Source: Cyanidiococcus yangmingshanensis (taxonomy: Eukaryota; Rhodophyta; Bangiophyceae; Cyanidiales; Cyanidiaceae). Taken from it: 64,000 nucleotides of DNA. Both the position numbers and the translations under genes were made by a program. Location: positions 868,001-932,000 of the forward strand of contig VWRR01000001.1 of assembly GCA_013995675.1 (NCBI GenBank), given 5' to 3'. Each line of letters opens with the position of its first letter. Positions within the stretch are counted from its first letter, which is position 1. Under the pieces are notes generated by a model. It did no database searches. It had not been told where the DNA came from and was given only the letters and a program-made list of their open reading frames with translations. Positions 45,422 through 55,083 of this stretch are shown here, one piece after another.

Positions 45422-48293
45422 ATGGTTGCTGATCTTGTTCCTTTGCGGCAGAGACGATACCCGTCTTCGCAACGCCCGTGGAGACCAACGTGCTCTCTGC
45501 GCTCCCTCTTGGTGTTCATTCTGGTTATGGTCTGCAATGGGTGCTTCTTGATCGTGCCAGCTACTCTAGCGACGGACGCTCTCACTTCTAGGGGGAAAGG
45601 GCGGGCTCTAAATATCCGAGCAACGATCCGAGGGGAACCAAACCTCGATCCACACGTGATGGGCTCGCTTGTGCCGGGGGTTTTCGCTGGCTACCGACGC
45701 CCAGTGCCCAACTCGCCTTTGTTGGGTGCTATGTGGTTTTCAGCCGATGATCCGCTTGGTTTTACGCGTCTGCGGCAACACTGTGCGTCGAGCGTGGACG
45801 GTTCGAATCCGCTCCGATATGGTTGGCTACAGCACAATGGTCGAGACTATGGAGTGCGTTTCATTCAAGAGCATGGATGGAACTTGACAATCGCTCACCT
45901 TGCTCATACAGAGTCACTCGACCTGCCTAATGGTTCGGAGACGGTTCGAAATCCGCCATCGGGGTTCTCCTTTCGAATTCGAGGGAGCGGTGAAGGATGC
46001 CACAACGTATCCCTGCTGATCTACTGGGCCGCGCAGCGTGACGAGATCAATCCCGCAGACCTGGAACCTTCATCTCCATCAAAGATTCAACCACCGGTTT
46101 TTGAAGATTGCCCGCAACCATCGATCGAAGAAGAGCCGCGGGGTCATGTACATGTTCGGTGTGGCACCATGCGAGACCAGTGGCACATCGTACCGGTTTG
46201 TGGCCTGCCAGAGCGCTCCAGACCTCGTCGGAGAGGACATCGGCGTCGACGTCGATCCAATGCATCCAAATCGGAGACTTTTCGTGCAGTCTGGGAAAGT
46301 TCCGATCTCGGCAGGATCCATTTGCGTCGAGGCCAAGCGACAGTCGGGACACCTAGTGAAGTCAAGTCGGTTATCGAGACTTGGCTGAGTGAGAACCGCC
46401 ATCGCCGCCTTGAGCAGCTCCGTGTTGCCCATGAGCAGGAACGAGCAGCGCTGTTGTCGTTGGATGCCGCATCGAACAGTTTTGATGAGTATGTGCAACG
46501 TTGGTTGCAACAACCCGCTGAGCGTCTGCCGACGATTGTGACCACTGAGTTCGACGATCACCTCCAAGACGACGCGAGTGGAGACCGTCAAAAAGGGGAA
46601 CCATTCACGCGATCACGGCATAAAGGATCCCCAGCGTGTGAACCTCCTGGTAGCTCAGCTTACATTGCAGACACCTTTCGAGATTATCGTGACCTCGAAC
46701 GAGCTGATGAACGCAACCAGATTTGCCTCAATGCTTGAACAAGCGGAGAAGCGGTTTGAAGAGCGGTTTCAGGAGGTCTTCCCTCGTATTCGCGCGAGCC
46801 AGTTCAACACCCGTCAAGTGGCTCAAGCGCAGGAGGCCCTTGCTGGTTTACTCGGAGGAATCTCATACTTCTACGGCAGTCTGATTGTTGAAGAGAATCA
46901 GACTGGCGTCGAGTCGGAGCCGATCTCGATCACCCAACCATTAGCACTGATCAGTGCAGTCCCATCCGAGAACAAATTTCCCCGTGGTTTCCTCTGGGAC
47001 GAAGGTTTTCATCATCTGCTGATTCAACGCTGGGATCCTGAACTTTCCTTCATTTGTCTTCATTCCTGGCTCCAGCTGACCATGGAGTCGGGCTGGATAC
47101 CGCGCGAACTGGCTCCCGGTATTGAGGCTCGCAGTCGTTTTCCGAAAGATCTGACCAAGCTTTTGGTTCAGTCGGAGCGCGTTGCGAATCCACCGACGCT
47201 GCTGATTCCACTGCATCGGCATTGGCGGATGTTGCAGGAAGCGTTTCCATTGGTTGAACTCGATACGCTCTTGAGTCTTTGCGCCGAGGGCGGCGATGCA
47301 GCACTCGTCGATTACACTGCGATGATTCTGGACAAGTCGATTGATCGTTGTGAGACTGTAACCCGCGTGGCTGATACTGCGCAACGTCTGACGGATCTGG
47401 CTCTGCAAAAAATGGCACGCTATCTTCTCTGGCTGAACAAGACCCAGGAACACTATGGCTGGTTCGGGCGCAACTTGACAACGCTTCGCGTGCAAGATGG
47501 TGACTATCCGACGACGCTCGCCTCGGGATTCGACGACTTTCCGAGAGCGCCGGTGGCAAGTGCGAGGGAGGCGCATGTCGATCTACTCTCCTGGATTTTG
47601 TACGGTATTGGCAGGCTAGTCGCCTGGGTTCCGTATGATGGGCGCGCGGTCGACTCGCACAAACACATCCTCCATGAACTCAGATCACTGGAAAAGTCGC
47701 TGCAACGTCGGCTCTTTGATATACACTGGAGTTCCAAAGCAGACATGTTCTGCGACATGGACCAAGCGGAATCAAGTGCGTCGGAGTCGGCGAGCCCCTG
47801 GCAGCACCATTGTCATCTGGGATACCCAACCTTGCTCCCGTTATCGTTGGGCTTGCTACCCGTCAATGCAACCCAGACACGAGCGCTCCTCGAAGCTGCA
47901 GCGGATCCGCGACAGCTCTGGAGCCCGTACGGTTTGCGCTCCCTGAGCGCCGCGGACCCCTTCTACATGCGAGGAGATCGATACTGGACTGGTCCTATAT
48001 GGGTCCCCATGAACTACTTGACCTTGGCGGCGCTGAAAGAGAAATATGCGCGCTTGCCCGGACCCTCCCAGAAGTCAGCCGCGCATCTGTACGAGCGCAC
48101 GCGCCAGGCAATCATCGAGACTGTCCTTCGTGAACATGAACGAACAGGATTCTTTTGGGAGCACTATGATCCCGCAACAGGTCGAGGCGGTGGTGGCCAC
48201 CCCTTCACTGGATGGACTGCACTGGTTGTTCTCATCATGGACGAGGACTATAGCGGCATCATCGATTCAGATGGATCGTTTCTCGTAGACTAA
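45422..48293 (+). CDS. MOGS: mannosyl-oligosaccharide glucosidase (glucosidase I, GH63)
   Basis: Glucosidase I removes the outermost glucose from the N-glycan precursor in the ER. From the ATG at 45422 a single N-terminal hydrophobic segment (LLVFILVMVCNGCFLIV) acts as a type II anchor. The N-terminal beta domain has FAGYRRPVPNSPLLGAMWFS and LRYGWLQHNGRDYGVRFIQE. The catalytic (alpha/alpha)6 domain has LAGLLGGISYFYGSLIV, FPRGFLWDEGFHHLLIQRWD (acidic catalytic region), LASGFDDFPRAP, LWSPYGLRSLSAADPFY, YWTGPIWVPMNYL and HPFTGWTALVVLIM. Between the domains the frame changes once, by one skipped base somewhere in 46590-46640; downstream the sequence resumes with VNLLVAQLTLQTPFEIIV. Corrected length is about 956 residues, about 120 longer than the human enzyme, the excess lying in Arg/Ser-rich and charged segments of the N-terminal half. 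Confidence 0.94.
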
Positions 48294-48971
48294 CCAAGGA
48301 AACCATTTTGAGACTGCATTTGACCGTACAGGTTGGATTGGTCTCGTTGCAATACCCTGTCTTCCGCCCGCCCCCATCAAAGATCGTTTCTCGTCCTCCA
48401 TCGGATCGTTGAACCGATACAGTATCGCAAATTGTCCAAATTCGCTTCCATGCAACGAAGCGCCAGCAGCCGTACCGCGGAACGCCGCAGGCACGATGCC
48501 AGCAGCATCGCCGTCATGCTTGTCCGCACCCATCGCCGCCTGGATCGACGAATCCATCACCATAGAGCGGGCGCGGGACGACCCGACGACCGAACGGGAT
48601 TTCGATCACGACGCGCCGAATGCGTGTGCAGCAGCAGACAGCCGTCGAACGATCCTGTACTTGATCGCCCTTTGATGGAAAGGCGTTGCGAATTTCTGCC
48701 CAACGCCGGCGCTGTTCGCGATCGCACGCCGATCAATTCAAATTCCTGGTGGCGCTGCGCGCTATGCAGCCTGGGTGGCTGTTTGGGCGACCAGCGTCGT
48801 CGCCACAGGGAATATAATTGGGGTCTTGTTTCCAGTGACGGCCTGCAGCCGCTACGGCCTGGACCAACGCGTCGATACGCGCGCCACGTCTGTCTCCAGG
48901 GTATCCTTTTTTATAGGAGGGAGTACCCCTGAGAAGGAAGCGTTCTTTTTACGGCCAGAGCGATATAAACA
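48294..48971. other. inter-gene stretch
   Basis: About 680 bases between two plus-strand genes. Frames up to 199 codons (plus strand 48333-48932) are Arg-rich and lack a domain; I treat them as chance. The CAP-H promoter should lie here. Confidence 0.45.
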
Positions 48972-51482
48972 ATGAGAAGTACAGTTGGCTCGAACGTGTT
49001 GTTGGCAGGCAGTGCTGGAGCTGGTGTTCAAGCTGGCTCCTTGGTTACTAAGGAACGTGATTCTGAGCAGCCGCTGGGATCGTCGTTCACTGCGCTGGAG
49101 GACTCGTTGTGCTGGAATGATGATATGCAGGAGCGGCACGAGGCCCGAATCGCTCGCCAGTCAAAGAACGTTTCCAAAAGTGTTCGGTATGGCCGCTCAC
49201 CGCTATTGCGGCGAAGCAGAGAGGCTGGCGCTTCCGAAGAGCTCGAGCTAGACACAACGGCGAAGAAGCTGTCAGACCCGGAACTTTTGCAGCTGTATGC
49301 GACGACGATTCGCCTCTGTGCTGAGAACCGCGTCAATGCCGTAAACTCATGGCAGCTGAACCTCATTGACTATATCGCAGCAATGGCGTTTAGTCGAGAC
49401 AGCAGCAACGATGTTGCGCGGAAACGAACGAATCGACAGTCCGTAACCGACGCTTTGACACAAGAGGCGTTGGGTACGAATTTTGCGCTTGCAGGTTCCA
49501 CGATCGATGCCGGTGTGAAGATCTACTCCTACCGGGTCGACTCGGTCCATAACAACGCCTATCGCGTGCTCAGCGGACTCTCCCAGCAACCTTCGACCGA
49601 TGCAGAGGTCGTTGTCCAGGAGGACGCAGACTGCAGCAGCAACGAGGCAGACTCAGCGTCAGAGACGCCTTCTGCCAACCGTCCATCGGGTCGACTGAAG
49701 CATTCGAAACATGGCTGGGGCGAATCGACCCTGGAATCGAACCCAGACCAAATCACTCTGAGGAGTCTCGAAGAGGAGTGCACCATCGATCCACTCTTTA
49801 TGAAACTGAGTGAGCTCTTTGATCAAAATGGATCTCAAGAGTTGTTGTTACGCGTGTTGGATATTCTCCCGGACGGATCGCTAGCACTGGATTCGGACGA
49901 ACTTGCGGACGCCGTTGGCCGCACCCTTGCCCTCGACGACGAAACCAAGTCTGACGCCTCCGTACAGGTTCCTGCAGAGCTCTTTCCGGCAGCCCTGGTC
50001 TCCTGGATTCATACGCCTCAAGCCGAGTTGTGCCCGAACTTTACCAGCATGTTGCGCCAGCTCGAGTGCGAGGCCGCCGAAGCGATCCGGGCTGAACAGG
50101 CTGCAGCAGACCGTACCGAGCCCGCTCTGGAGATGCAATCGCTTAGTCCAGTCGCTGACGGGCGGAATCTCCATGAAGGAGACGGGCTGAGTTCACCCCG
50201 AGACTATGGCGACGGCTTTGATGGTATGGAGCTGTTCTCGGGTCCGTGGCTTTCCACTGAGACGGACCGCGCGATGACCGCGAGCGGCAAAATCGACGCA
50301 TGTTGTCATTCTGCTCTTGATGGGCTCATCCGTAGCGCTCACGAGAACGAGCATGACGAGGATGAAGATGAAGATCACGGAATTTCAGGCCTTGCAACGG
50401 GTATCGCGACCGTCGAGGACAGCTCGATGCCCCAGGGCTCAAGCGCGGACAAGGACGCGCTCCTCAGCCGGATTGCTGGAATCGGTGCTAGTAACGTCGA
50501 TGCATTCCAGTTATATGTGGCACTGCAAAGAAGCGGTCAAGCAGCAAAAAGCCTCCTGAGCGCCATTCCCCGTGACTTGTTCAGCAGCTGGGCAGGTCCG
50601 GAGCACTGGCGGCTTCCCCAGCTGAGCCAAGTACTGGCCGGTCAAGGGCGAACAACCACACCCAAACGCCCGCGTCGCAAGGCACTCCAGCCGATCGACT
50701 TTCGAAAACCGATCCTGGACCCCGCCTTTGAGGACAAGTTCCAAATATGTCGTCGGAAAGCAGCGACGCAGCTCTCAACTGCCGTCTTTGAACGCCACTG
50801 CAGTCAACGAACGACGCTGCCGCCAGACCACCGATACACTGCAGACGCACTCTTCCGTCTCTTCACGCAACCCGACTGTTTGGTCCTCGGTACGAATAGC
50901 ACAGAAGCTCTTGTCGACTTTGGTCGCTCGCCGAGCGATGCCCTGAAAACGCTCGAAACCGATCTGGACTGGCGAGCGTTCCAAGACGAGCACTTTTGTG
51001 CGCCGCTGGACGCCACTGCCGGTGCAGACGCCAGCGACGTTGACCTCGAGGTCCCATTTGCTTCCCTGGCGCTCACCTCGGACATTGACATCTTGGGTGA
51101 TGCGACCACAATACCGCTCATTGACGCTCCGCCGGCTGTAGAGCGAATCGAAGTAGCCCATGCAACCCGAGCCAAACGAGTCGATATGCAGCTCCTGAAG
51201 AGACAACTCTGGGACGCGATCGAGAGCCAGATAGGGAACGGAGCCTTTCCGGGCACACCGAGCGAAATCCCAGAGACGACCTTGACTCGACTGCTGTCGA
51301 ATACATTGCCCCAGCTGACACCCTCCTTACGTGCCGAACTCTCCCTCTCGTACGTCTTTATTGCGCTCCTACATCTCGCGAACGAACGAGCCCTGGTCCT
51401 CGAATCGACATTTCCCGCTCTGGACAACTTGATCATTCGATGGCCTTCGATAAGCGCTCCTCTTTTACAACGCGATCGGTAA
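48972..51482 (+). CDS. CAPH: condensin complex subunit 2 (CAP-H, Brn1)
   Basis: CAP-H is the kleisin that links the SMC2/SMC4 heads and HEAT subunits of condensin I for mitotic chromosome compaction. The intact 836-residue protein has the family's N-terminal block: RVNAVNSWQLNLIDYIAAM, TNFALAGSTIDAGVKIYSYR and VDSVHNNAYRVLSGL (residues about 115-205). A long, acidic, poorly conserved middle follows, including a run of D, E and H at about residue 460. A later conserved stretch near FRKPILDPAFEDKF and the C-terminal winged-helix-like region with VDMQLLKRQLWDAIESQIG follow. The ATG at 48972 is the first in frame. Its last 18 bases overlap the end of the convergent OGDH gene. Confidence 0.92.
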   Translation: MRSTVGSNVLLAGSAGAGVQAGSLVTKERDSEQPLGSSFTALEDSLCWNDDMQERHEARIARQSKNVSKSVRYGRSPLLRRSREAGASEELELDTTAKKLSDPELLQLYATTIRLCAENRVNAVNSWQLNLIDYIAAMAFSRDSSNDVARKRTNRQSVTDALTQEALGTNFALAGSTIDAGVKIYSYRVDSVHNNAYRVLSGLSQQPSTDAEVVVQEDADCSSNEADSASETPSANRPSGRLKHSKHGWGESTLESNPDQITLRSLEEECTIDPLFMKLSELFDQNGSQELLLRVLDILPDGSLALDSDELADAVGRTLALDDETKSDASVQVPAELFPAALVSWIHTPQAELCPNFTSMLRQLECEAAEAIRAEQAAADRTEPALEMQSLSPVADGRNLHEGDGLSSPRDYGDGFDGMELFSGPWLSTETDRAMTASGKIDACCHSALDGLIRSAHENEHDEDEDEDHGISGLATGIATVEDSSMPQGSSADKDALLSRIAGIGASNVDAFQLYVALQRSGQAAKSLLSAIPRDLFSSWAGPEHWRLPQLSQVLAGQGRTTTPKRPRRKALQPIDFRKPILDPAFEDKFQICRRKAATQLSTAVFERHCSQRTTLPPDHRYTADALFRLFTQPDCLVLGTNSTEALVDFGRSPSDALKTLETDLDWRAFQDEHFCAPLDATAGADASDVDLEVPFASLALTSDIDILGDATTIPLIDAPPAVERIEVAHATRAKRVDMQLLKRQLWDAIESQIGNGAFPGTPSEIPETTLTRLLSNTLPQLTPSLRAELSLSYVFIALLHLANERALVLESTFPALDNLIIRWPSISAPLLQRDR

Positions 51483-54400
51483 CAGCTTCTCTGCCAATGC
51501 CTGATCAATGAGCTCCTTTTGCTCCGCTTCGTGAATCGCGTAGATGCCTGTCGCGGGTGCTGCTGCCGGTCTCCGTCCAGCGTACGCGACCAAGCGCTCC
51601 TTTCCATGTGCGTCATCGACGAGACCGCGCAACGTTGTGCGGATACGGGGCTGCACATAGAACCAGGCACCGGCGTTCTTCGGCTCCTCCTGGCACCAAA
51701 CCAGCTCGGCTTTGGGGTAGGCGTGCAGCACCTCAGCGACGCGATCGTATGGGAACGGCGAGATCTGCTCCAACCGTACAATCGCAACATCTTCGATCCG
51801 GCGATTCAGGCGCTCTGCAACGAGTTCGTAGTAAACCTTGCCTTGACATAAAATGAGACGACGCACGTGTTCACCGGAGGCGATCTGGGGATCCGTTTCT
51901 GGGATTAGTCGATGGAAGCGCGTGCCTGTGAGAAAGTCGCTGATTGGTGACTTGCATTGCGGGTGTCGTAGGAGTTCCTTCGGAGTCAGTAGGATCAGCG
52001 GTTTGCGAAAGTCGCGGTGAATCTGACGACGGAGGACGTGAAAGTAGTTGGCTGGCGTGCTGGCATTCACGACTTGCAGGTTTGCACGCTGAATCTGCAT
52101 CCGATGGTCCATGTCGAGTTCGGGGGGGATCTCGTCGGGATCGTCGTCCGCGAGCTGGAGAAATCGCTCCAGACGAGCCGAAGAGTGGTCTGGTCCCTGG
52201 CCACCGAAACTGTGCGGCAGCAGCATGGTGATTCCACACTGACGTCGCCATTTCTTCTCGCCAGAGGCAATGAACTCGTCAATGATGACTTGGGCGCTGT
52301 TCATAAAGTCTCCGAATTGAGCCTCATGCATGACGAGTGCTCGTGGCGATTCCAGCGAGTAACCAACCTCAAACCCGAGGACTGCGTACTCGCTGAGCGA
52401 TGAGTTGCAGACACGGAACTGCCCGGAGGGATTGCCTTCTATATGGTCCAACGGCACGTAACGTTCCTCCGTTTCCTGGTCGATGAACGCCGCGTGACGT
52501 TGAGAAAAGGTACCTCGCTCGCTATCCTGGCCACTGAGGCGGACATGAGTGCCTTCGCACATGAGCGTTCCGAAAGCGAGCTGTTCCGCCAACGCCCAAT
52601 CGATACCTTGGCCTTGCTCTAACATGCGCTTGCGCTGGTCCAGAAACCTTTTCAAGTGTGCGTGAATATGGAATTGTTCGGGGACTCGACAGAGAGCGCG
52701 ACCAACGCGCATCAACGTCTCCTTATCGACCCCAGTCTGCCGAATCGGGCTGAGCTGAAATTCGGATTTGAATCCTTTCCAGTGCGAAGAGAGCCAGTCG
52801 GTGTCGCTCGGTTTCCAATTCGGTGCGTTGCGAAAGCTGGTCTCGAACCGACGCATGTGTTGATCGCGTAGCTGCTGCACCTCACTGGGTTGGATGATTT
52901 GCTCATTCACCAGCCGATGGGTGTACAGCTGCAGGACAGTCGGATGCGCAGCGATCTTCTTGTACATCAGGGGCTGGGTGAAGCTCGGTTCATCCAATTC
53001 GTTGTGACCATGCCGCCGATAACAGAAGACGTCCACCACCACGTCTTTGCGAAAGCGTTGCCGGTACTCCATCGCGAGCCGAAAGACATGGACAACGGAC
53101 TCGACGTCGTCGCCGTTGACATGGAATATCGGTACGCCGACACACTTGGCGACATCTGTGGGATAGGGCGAAGAACGCGCATGCTTCGGATCCGTCGTGA
53201 AACCTATCTGGTTGTTGATGATCACGTGGACTGTGCCACCAATGGTATAGTCGTGGAGGTCACTGAGCTCCAGCGTCTCCGCAACAACACCTTGACCCGC
53301 GAATGCCGCATCGCCGTGGAGCAGCAGCGCCATGGTTTTGCGCCGATCCACATCATAGGTGAAGAACTGTTTCGCACGCGTTTTGCCGACAACGACGGGA
53401 TCGACTGCTTCCAGATGACTCGGGTTGGCAACCAACGAAAGATGCATCTGCTTCCCATTCGACAGCGCTCGATCCGAACTCGTACCTAGATGGTACTTGA
53501 CATCTCCGGATCCACCAGCCAAGTAGATACGCGTGCGGCTCTCGTCAGGGTTGAACTCGTGAAAAATTTGTTCCAGAGGTTTCTTCACCACCTGCGCTAG
53601 GACATTCAGACGTCCACGATGCGGCATCCCGATAATCACGTTCTCGACGCCAAGCTCGCTTCCTCGCGTGAGCATCGCTTGCAAACCAGAAATAATACTC
53701 TCGCCACCCTCCAGTCCAAAGCGCTTTGCAGTCGCAAATTTGTACGAGAGAAACTTTTCAAACAATTCCGCTTCCGCAGTATGGTTCCAGATTTGCTTTT
53801 TCTCCTCCGGTGTGAGCCGAAACATGGGGCCAAACACTTCCACCCGCGAAGCAATCCAGTCCTTTTCCTCTTTGCTGGTCATGTGGCGGTATTCGAACCC
53901 AATGGTCCCACAGTAGGCATTCTTCAGCATGGAGTGGATCTCTCGCAACGTACGCAGCGGTCGACCCGGCAAATCGCCACCGACATAGAAAATCCGGTCC
54001 ATATCGGCCTCGCTGAAGCCGTACGAAACCGGATCAAGGTCGTGACGCACTCGAGCAGGACTCAAGGCGCTATCCTCGTGGGCACCAGCGACAACGTGGC
54101 CGCTTGAAGCGGACAGTCCGAGCGGGTCAAGGTTCGCAACCAAGTGGCCACGGTGACGAAACGCTCGAATCATGGACATGATCCGCACCGTATCACGAGC
54201 AACCTCCAACACGTCGCGACCTTGCGTCACTGAGGGCGCCGCTCGAGAAACCCGCTCACGTTGCGGTCGACTCAAGAGACTCGTTGCCTGACCGAGTGGC
54301 GCGCCTGTCTCAATGTTTCGAAAGAACGCCTGCCAACTGCTGTGAACTTTGGACGGATCGCGAAGCCATAGTTCGTACATCTCCTCCAGAACGTTCGCAT

Positions 54401-54623
54401 TGGTTCCGTTAAGAAAATCCTCTGCTGCAGAGAGGCCAGACTCTGCCAGCGTCGGTTGCCGGTGCGAGCTCAAAGAGGCGGCTGCCACGCCACCACCTTT
54501 GCTCGCTGCACTCGACAGCGCACCAACCTGAAACCCGACACTTGCGAGCAACGATTGCCCCGACCCAGCCACACGAAAAGGCCGTGCAATGTTCGGGTAC
54601 AATGAACGTACCAGGGCACTCAT
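51465..54623 (-). CDS. OGDH: 2-oxoglutarate dehydrogenase E1 component
   Basis: E1 of the mitochondrial 2-oxoglutarate dehydrogenase complex decarboxylates 2-oxoglutarate with thiamine diphosphate in the TCA cycle. The intact 1052-residue protein has the family length. An N-terminal basic, Ser/Ala-rich presequence precedes EDFLNGTNANVLEEMYELWL (the E2-binding region). Core motifs include GMPHRGRLNVLAQVV, HGDAAFAGQGVVAETLEL, HVIINNQIGFTTDP, VDVFCYRRHGHNELDEP, LVMHEAQFGDFMN and LLPHSFGGQGPDHSSARLER. The ATG at 54623 is the first in frame. The stop at 51465-51467 lies inside the 3' end of CAP-H on the other strand. No frame change is needed anywhere, unlike most genes to its left. Confidence 0.98.
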   Translation of the reverse strand: MSALVRSLYPNIARPFRVAGSGQSLLASVGFQVGALSSAASKGGGVAAASLSSHRQPTLAESGLSAAEDFLNGTNANVLEEMYELWLRDPSKVHSSWQAFFRNIETGAPLGQATSLLSRPQRERVSRAAPSVTQGRDVLEVARDTVRIMSMIRAFRHRGHLVANLDPLGLSASSGHVVAGAHEDSALSPARVRHDLDPVSYGFSEADMDRIFYVGGDLPGRPLRTLREIHSMLKNAYCGTIGFEYRHMTSKEEKDWIASRVEVFGPMFRLTPEEKKQIWNHTAEAELFEKFLSYKFATAKRFGLEGGESIISGLQAMLTRGSELGVENVIIGMPHRGRLNVLAQVVKKPLEQIFHEFNPDESRTRIYLAGGSGDVKYHLGTSSDRALSNGKQMHLSLVANPSHLEAVDPVVVGKTRAKQFFTYDVDRRKTMALLLHGDAAFAGQGVVAETLELSDLHDYTIGGTVHVIINNQIGFTTDPKHARSSPYPTDVAKCVGVPIFHVNGDDVESVVHVFRLAMEYRQRFRKDVVVDVFCYRRHGHNELDEPSFTQPLMYKKIAAHPTVLQLYTHRLVNEQIIQPSEVQQLRDQHMRRFETSFRNAPNWKPSDTDWLSSHWKGFKSEFQLSPIRQTGVDKETLMRVGRALCRVPEQFHIHAHLKRFLDQRKRMLEQGQGIDWALAEQLAFGTLMCEGTHVRLSGQDSERGTFSQRHAAFIDQETEERYVPLDHIEGNPSGQFRVCNSSLSEYAVLGFEVGYSLESPRALVMHEAQFGDFMNSAQVIIDEFIASGEKKWRRQCGITMLLPHSFGGQGPDHSSARLERFLQLADDDPDEIPPELDMDHRMQIQRANLQVVNASTPANYFHVLRRQIHRDFRKPLILLTPKELLRHPQCKSPISDFLTGTRFHRLIPETDPQIASGEHVRRLILCQGKVYYELVAERLNRRIEDVAIVRLEQISPFPYDRVAEVLHAYPKAELVWCQEEPKNAGAWFYVQPRIRTTLRGLVDDAHGKERLVAYAGRRPAAAPATGIYAIHEAEQKELIDQALAEKLLPIAL

Positions 54624-55083
54624 CGAGTCCGCGTTCTTGGGTCTCAGTGCAGGGATAGAGCGCTTCTACGAGTTCAGTCGCACGGGCACGAACGCGTTCA
54701 TCAAATGGGTCGCGAATCGACGTCCAGGCAGGAGCCATCCACCCAACGATTCATACTTATACATAATGGAATGATATCGTATAATCTTGATCAGGAAAAC
54801 GATGCCGGGCAGGAGCGGCGCCTCCGCGGTGGCCGACACGCACCCGCGGCGCCGTTCCCGTGTGACAACGCGTTGATGGCGCGTGACCTGTCCGGTTGCG
54901 TGCACGCATGACCCTGGAACACGCATTCGTGCGTGCATGCGTGTTCCGTCGTTTGCGGAGCACGCTTCATCGAGCAGGTTGGTGTAGTCATCTTCTTGAT
55001 TGTTTTGGAACGTTGGTATAATTGGAGTTGTAGTCTTCTTTAGAACGTCCAGGGGGTCTGAACTTGACCATTCGTTTTGACGC
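54624..55083. promoter_or_regulatory. divergent promoter region OGDH / MnmG
   Basis: These 460 bases separate the start codons of two divergent genes for organelle proteins, so both promoters must lie here. The centre (about 54800-54960) is GC-rich with repeated GCATGC/GTGCATGC-like words; the outer part (54760-54790) is AT-rich. Exact promoter elements were not identified. Confidence 0.5.

Noticed and set aside
45809-45822. tRNA T-arm-like GGTTCGAATCC
   Set aside because: It lies inside the conserved glucosidase I reading frame, with no acceptor or anticodon arm around it.
48333-48932. 199-codon Arg-rich open frame between glucosidase I and CAP-H
   Set aside because: Composition is that of an antisense or random GC-rich frame, and no domain is visible.
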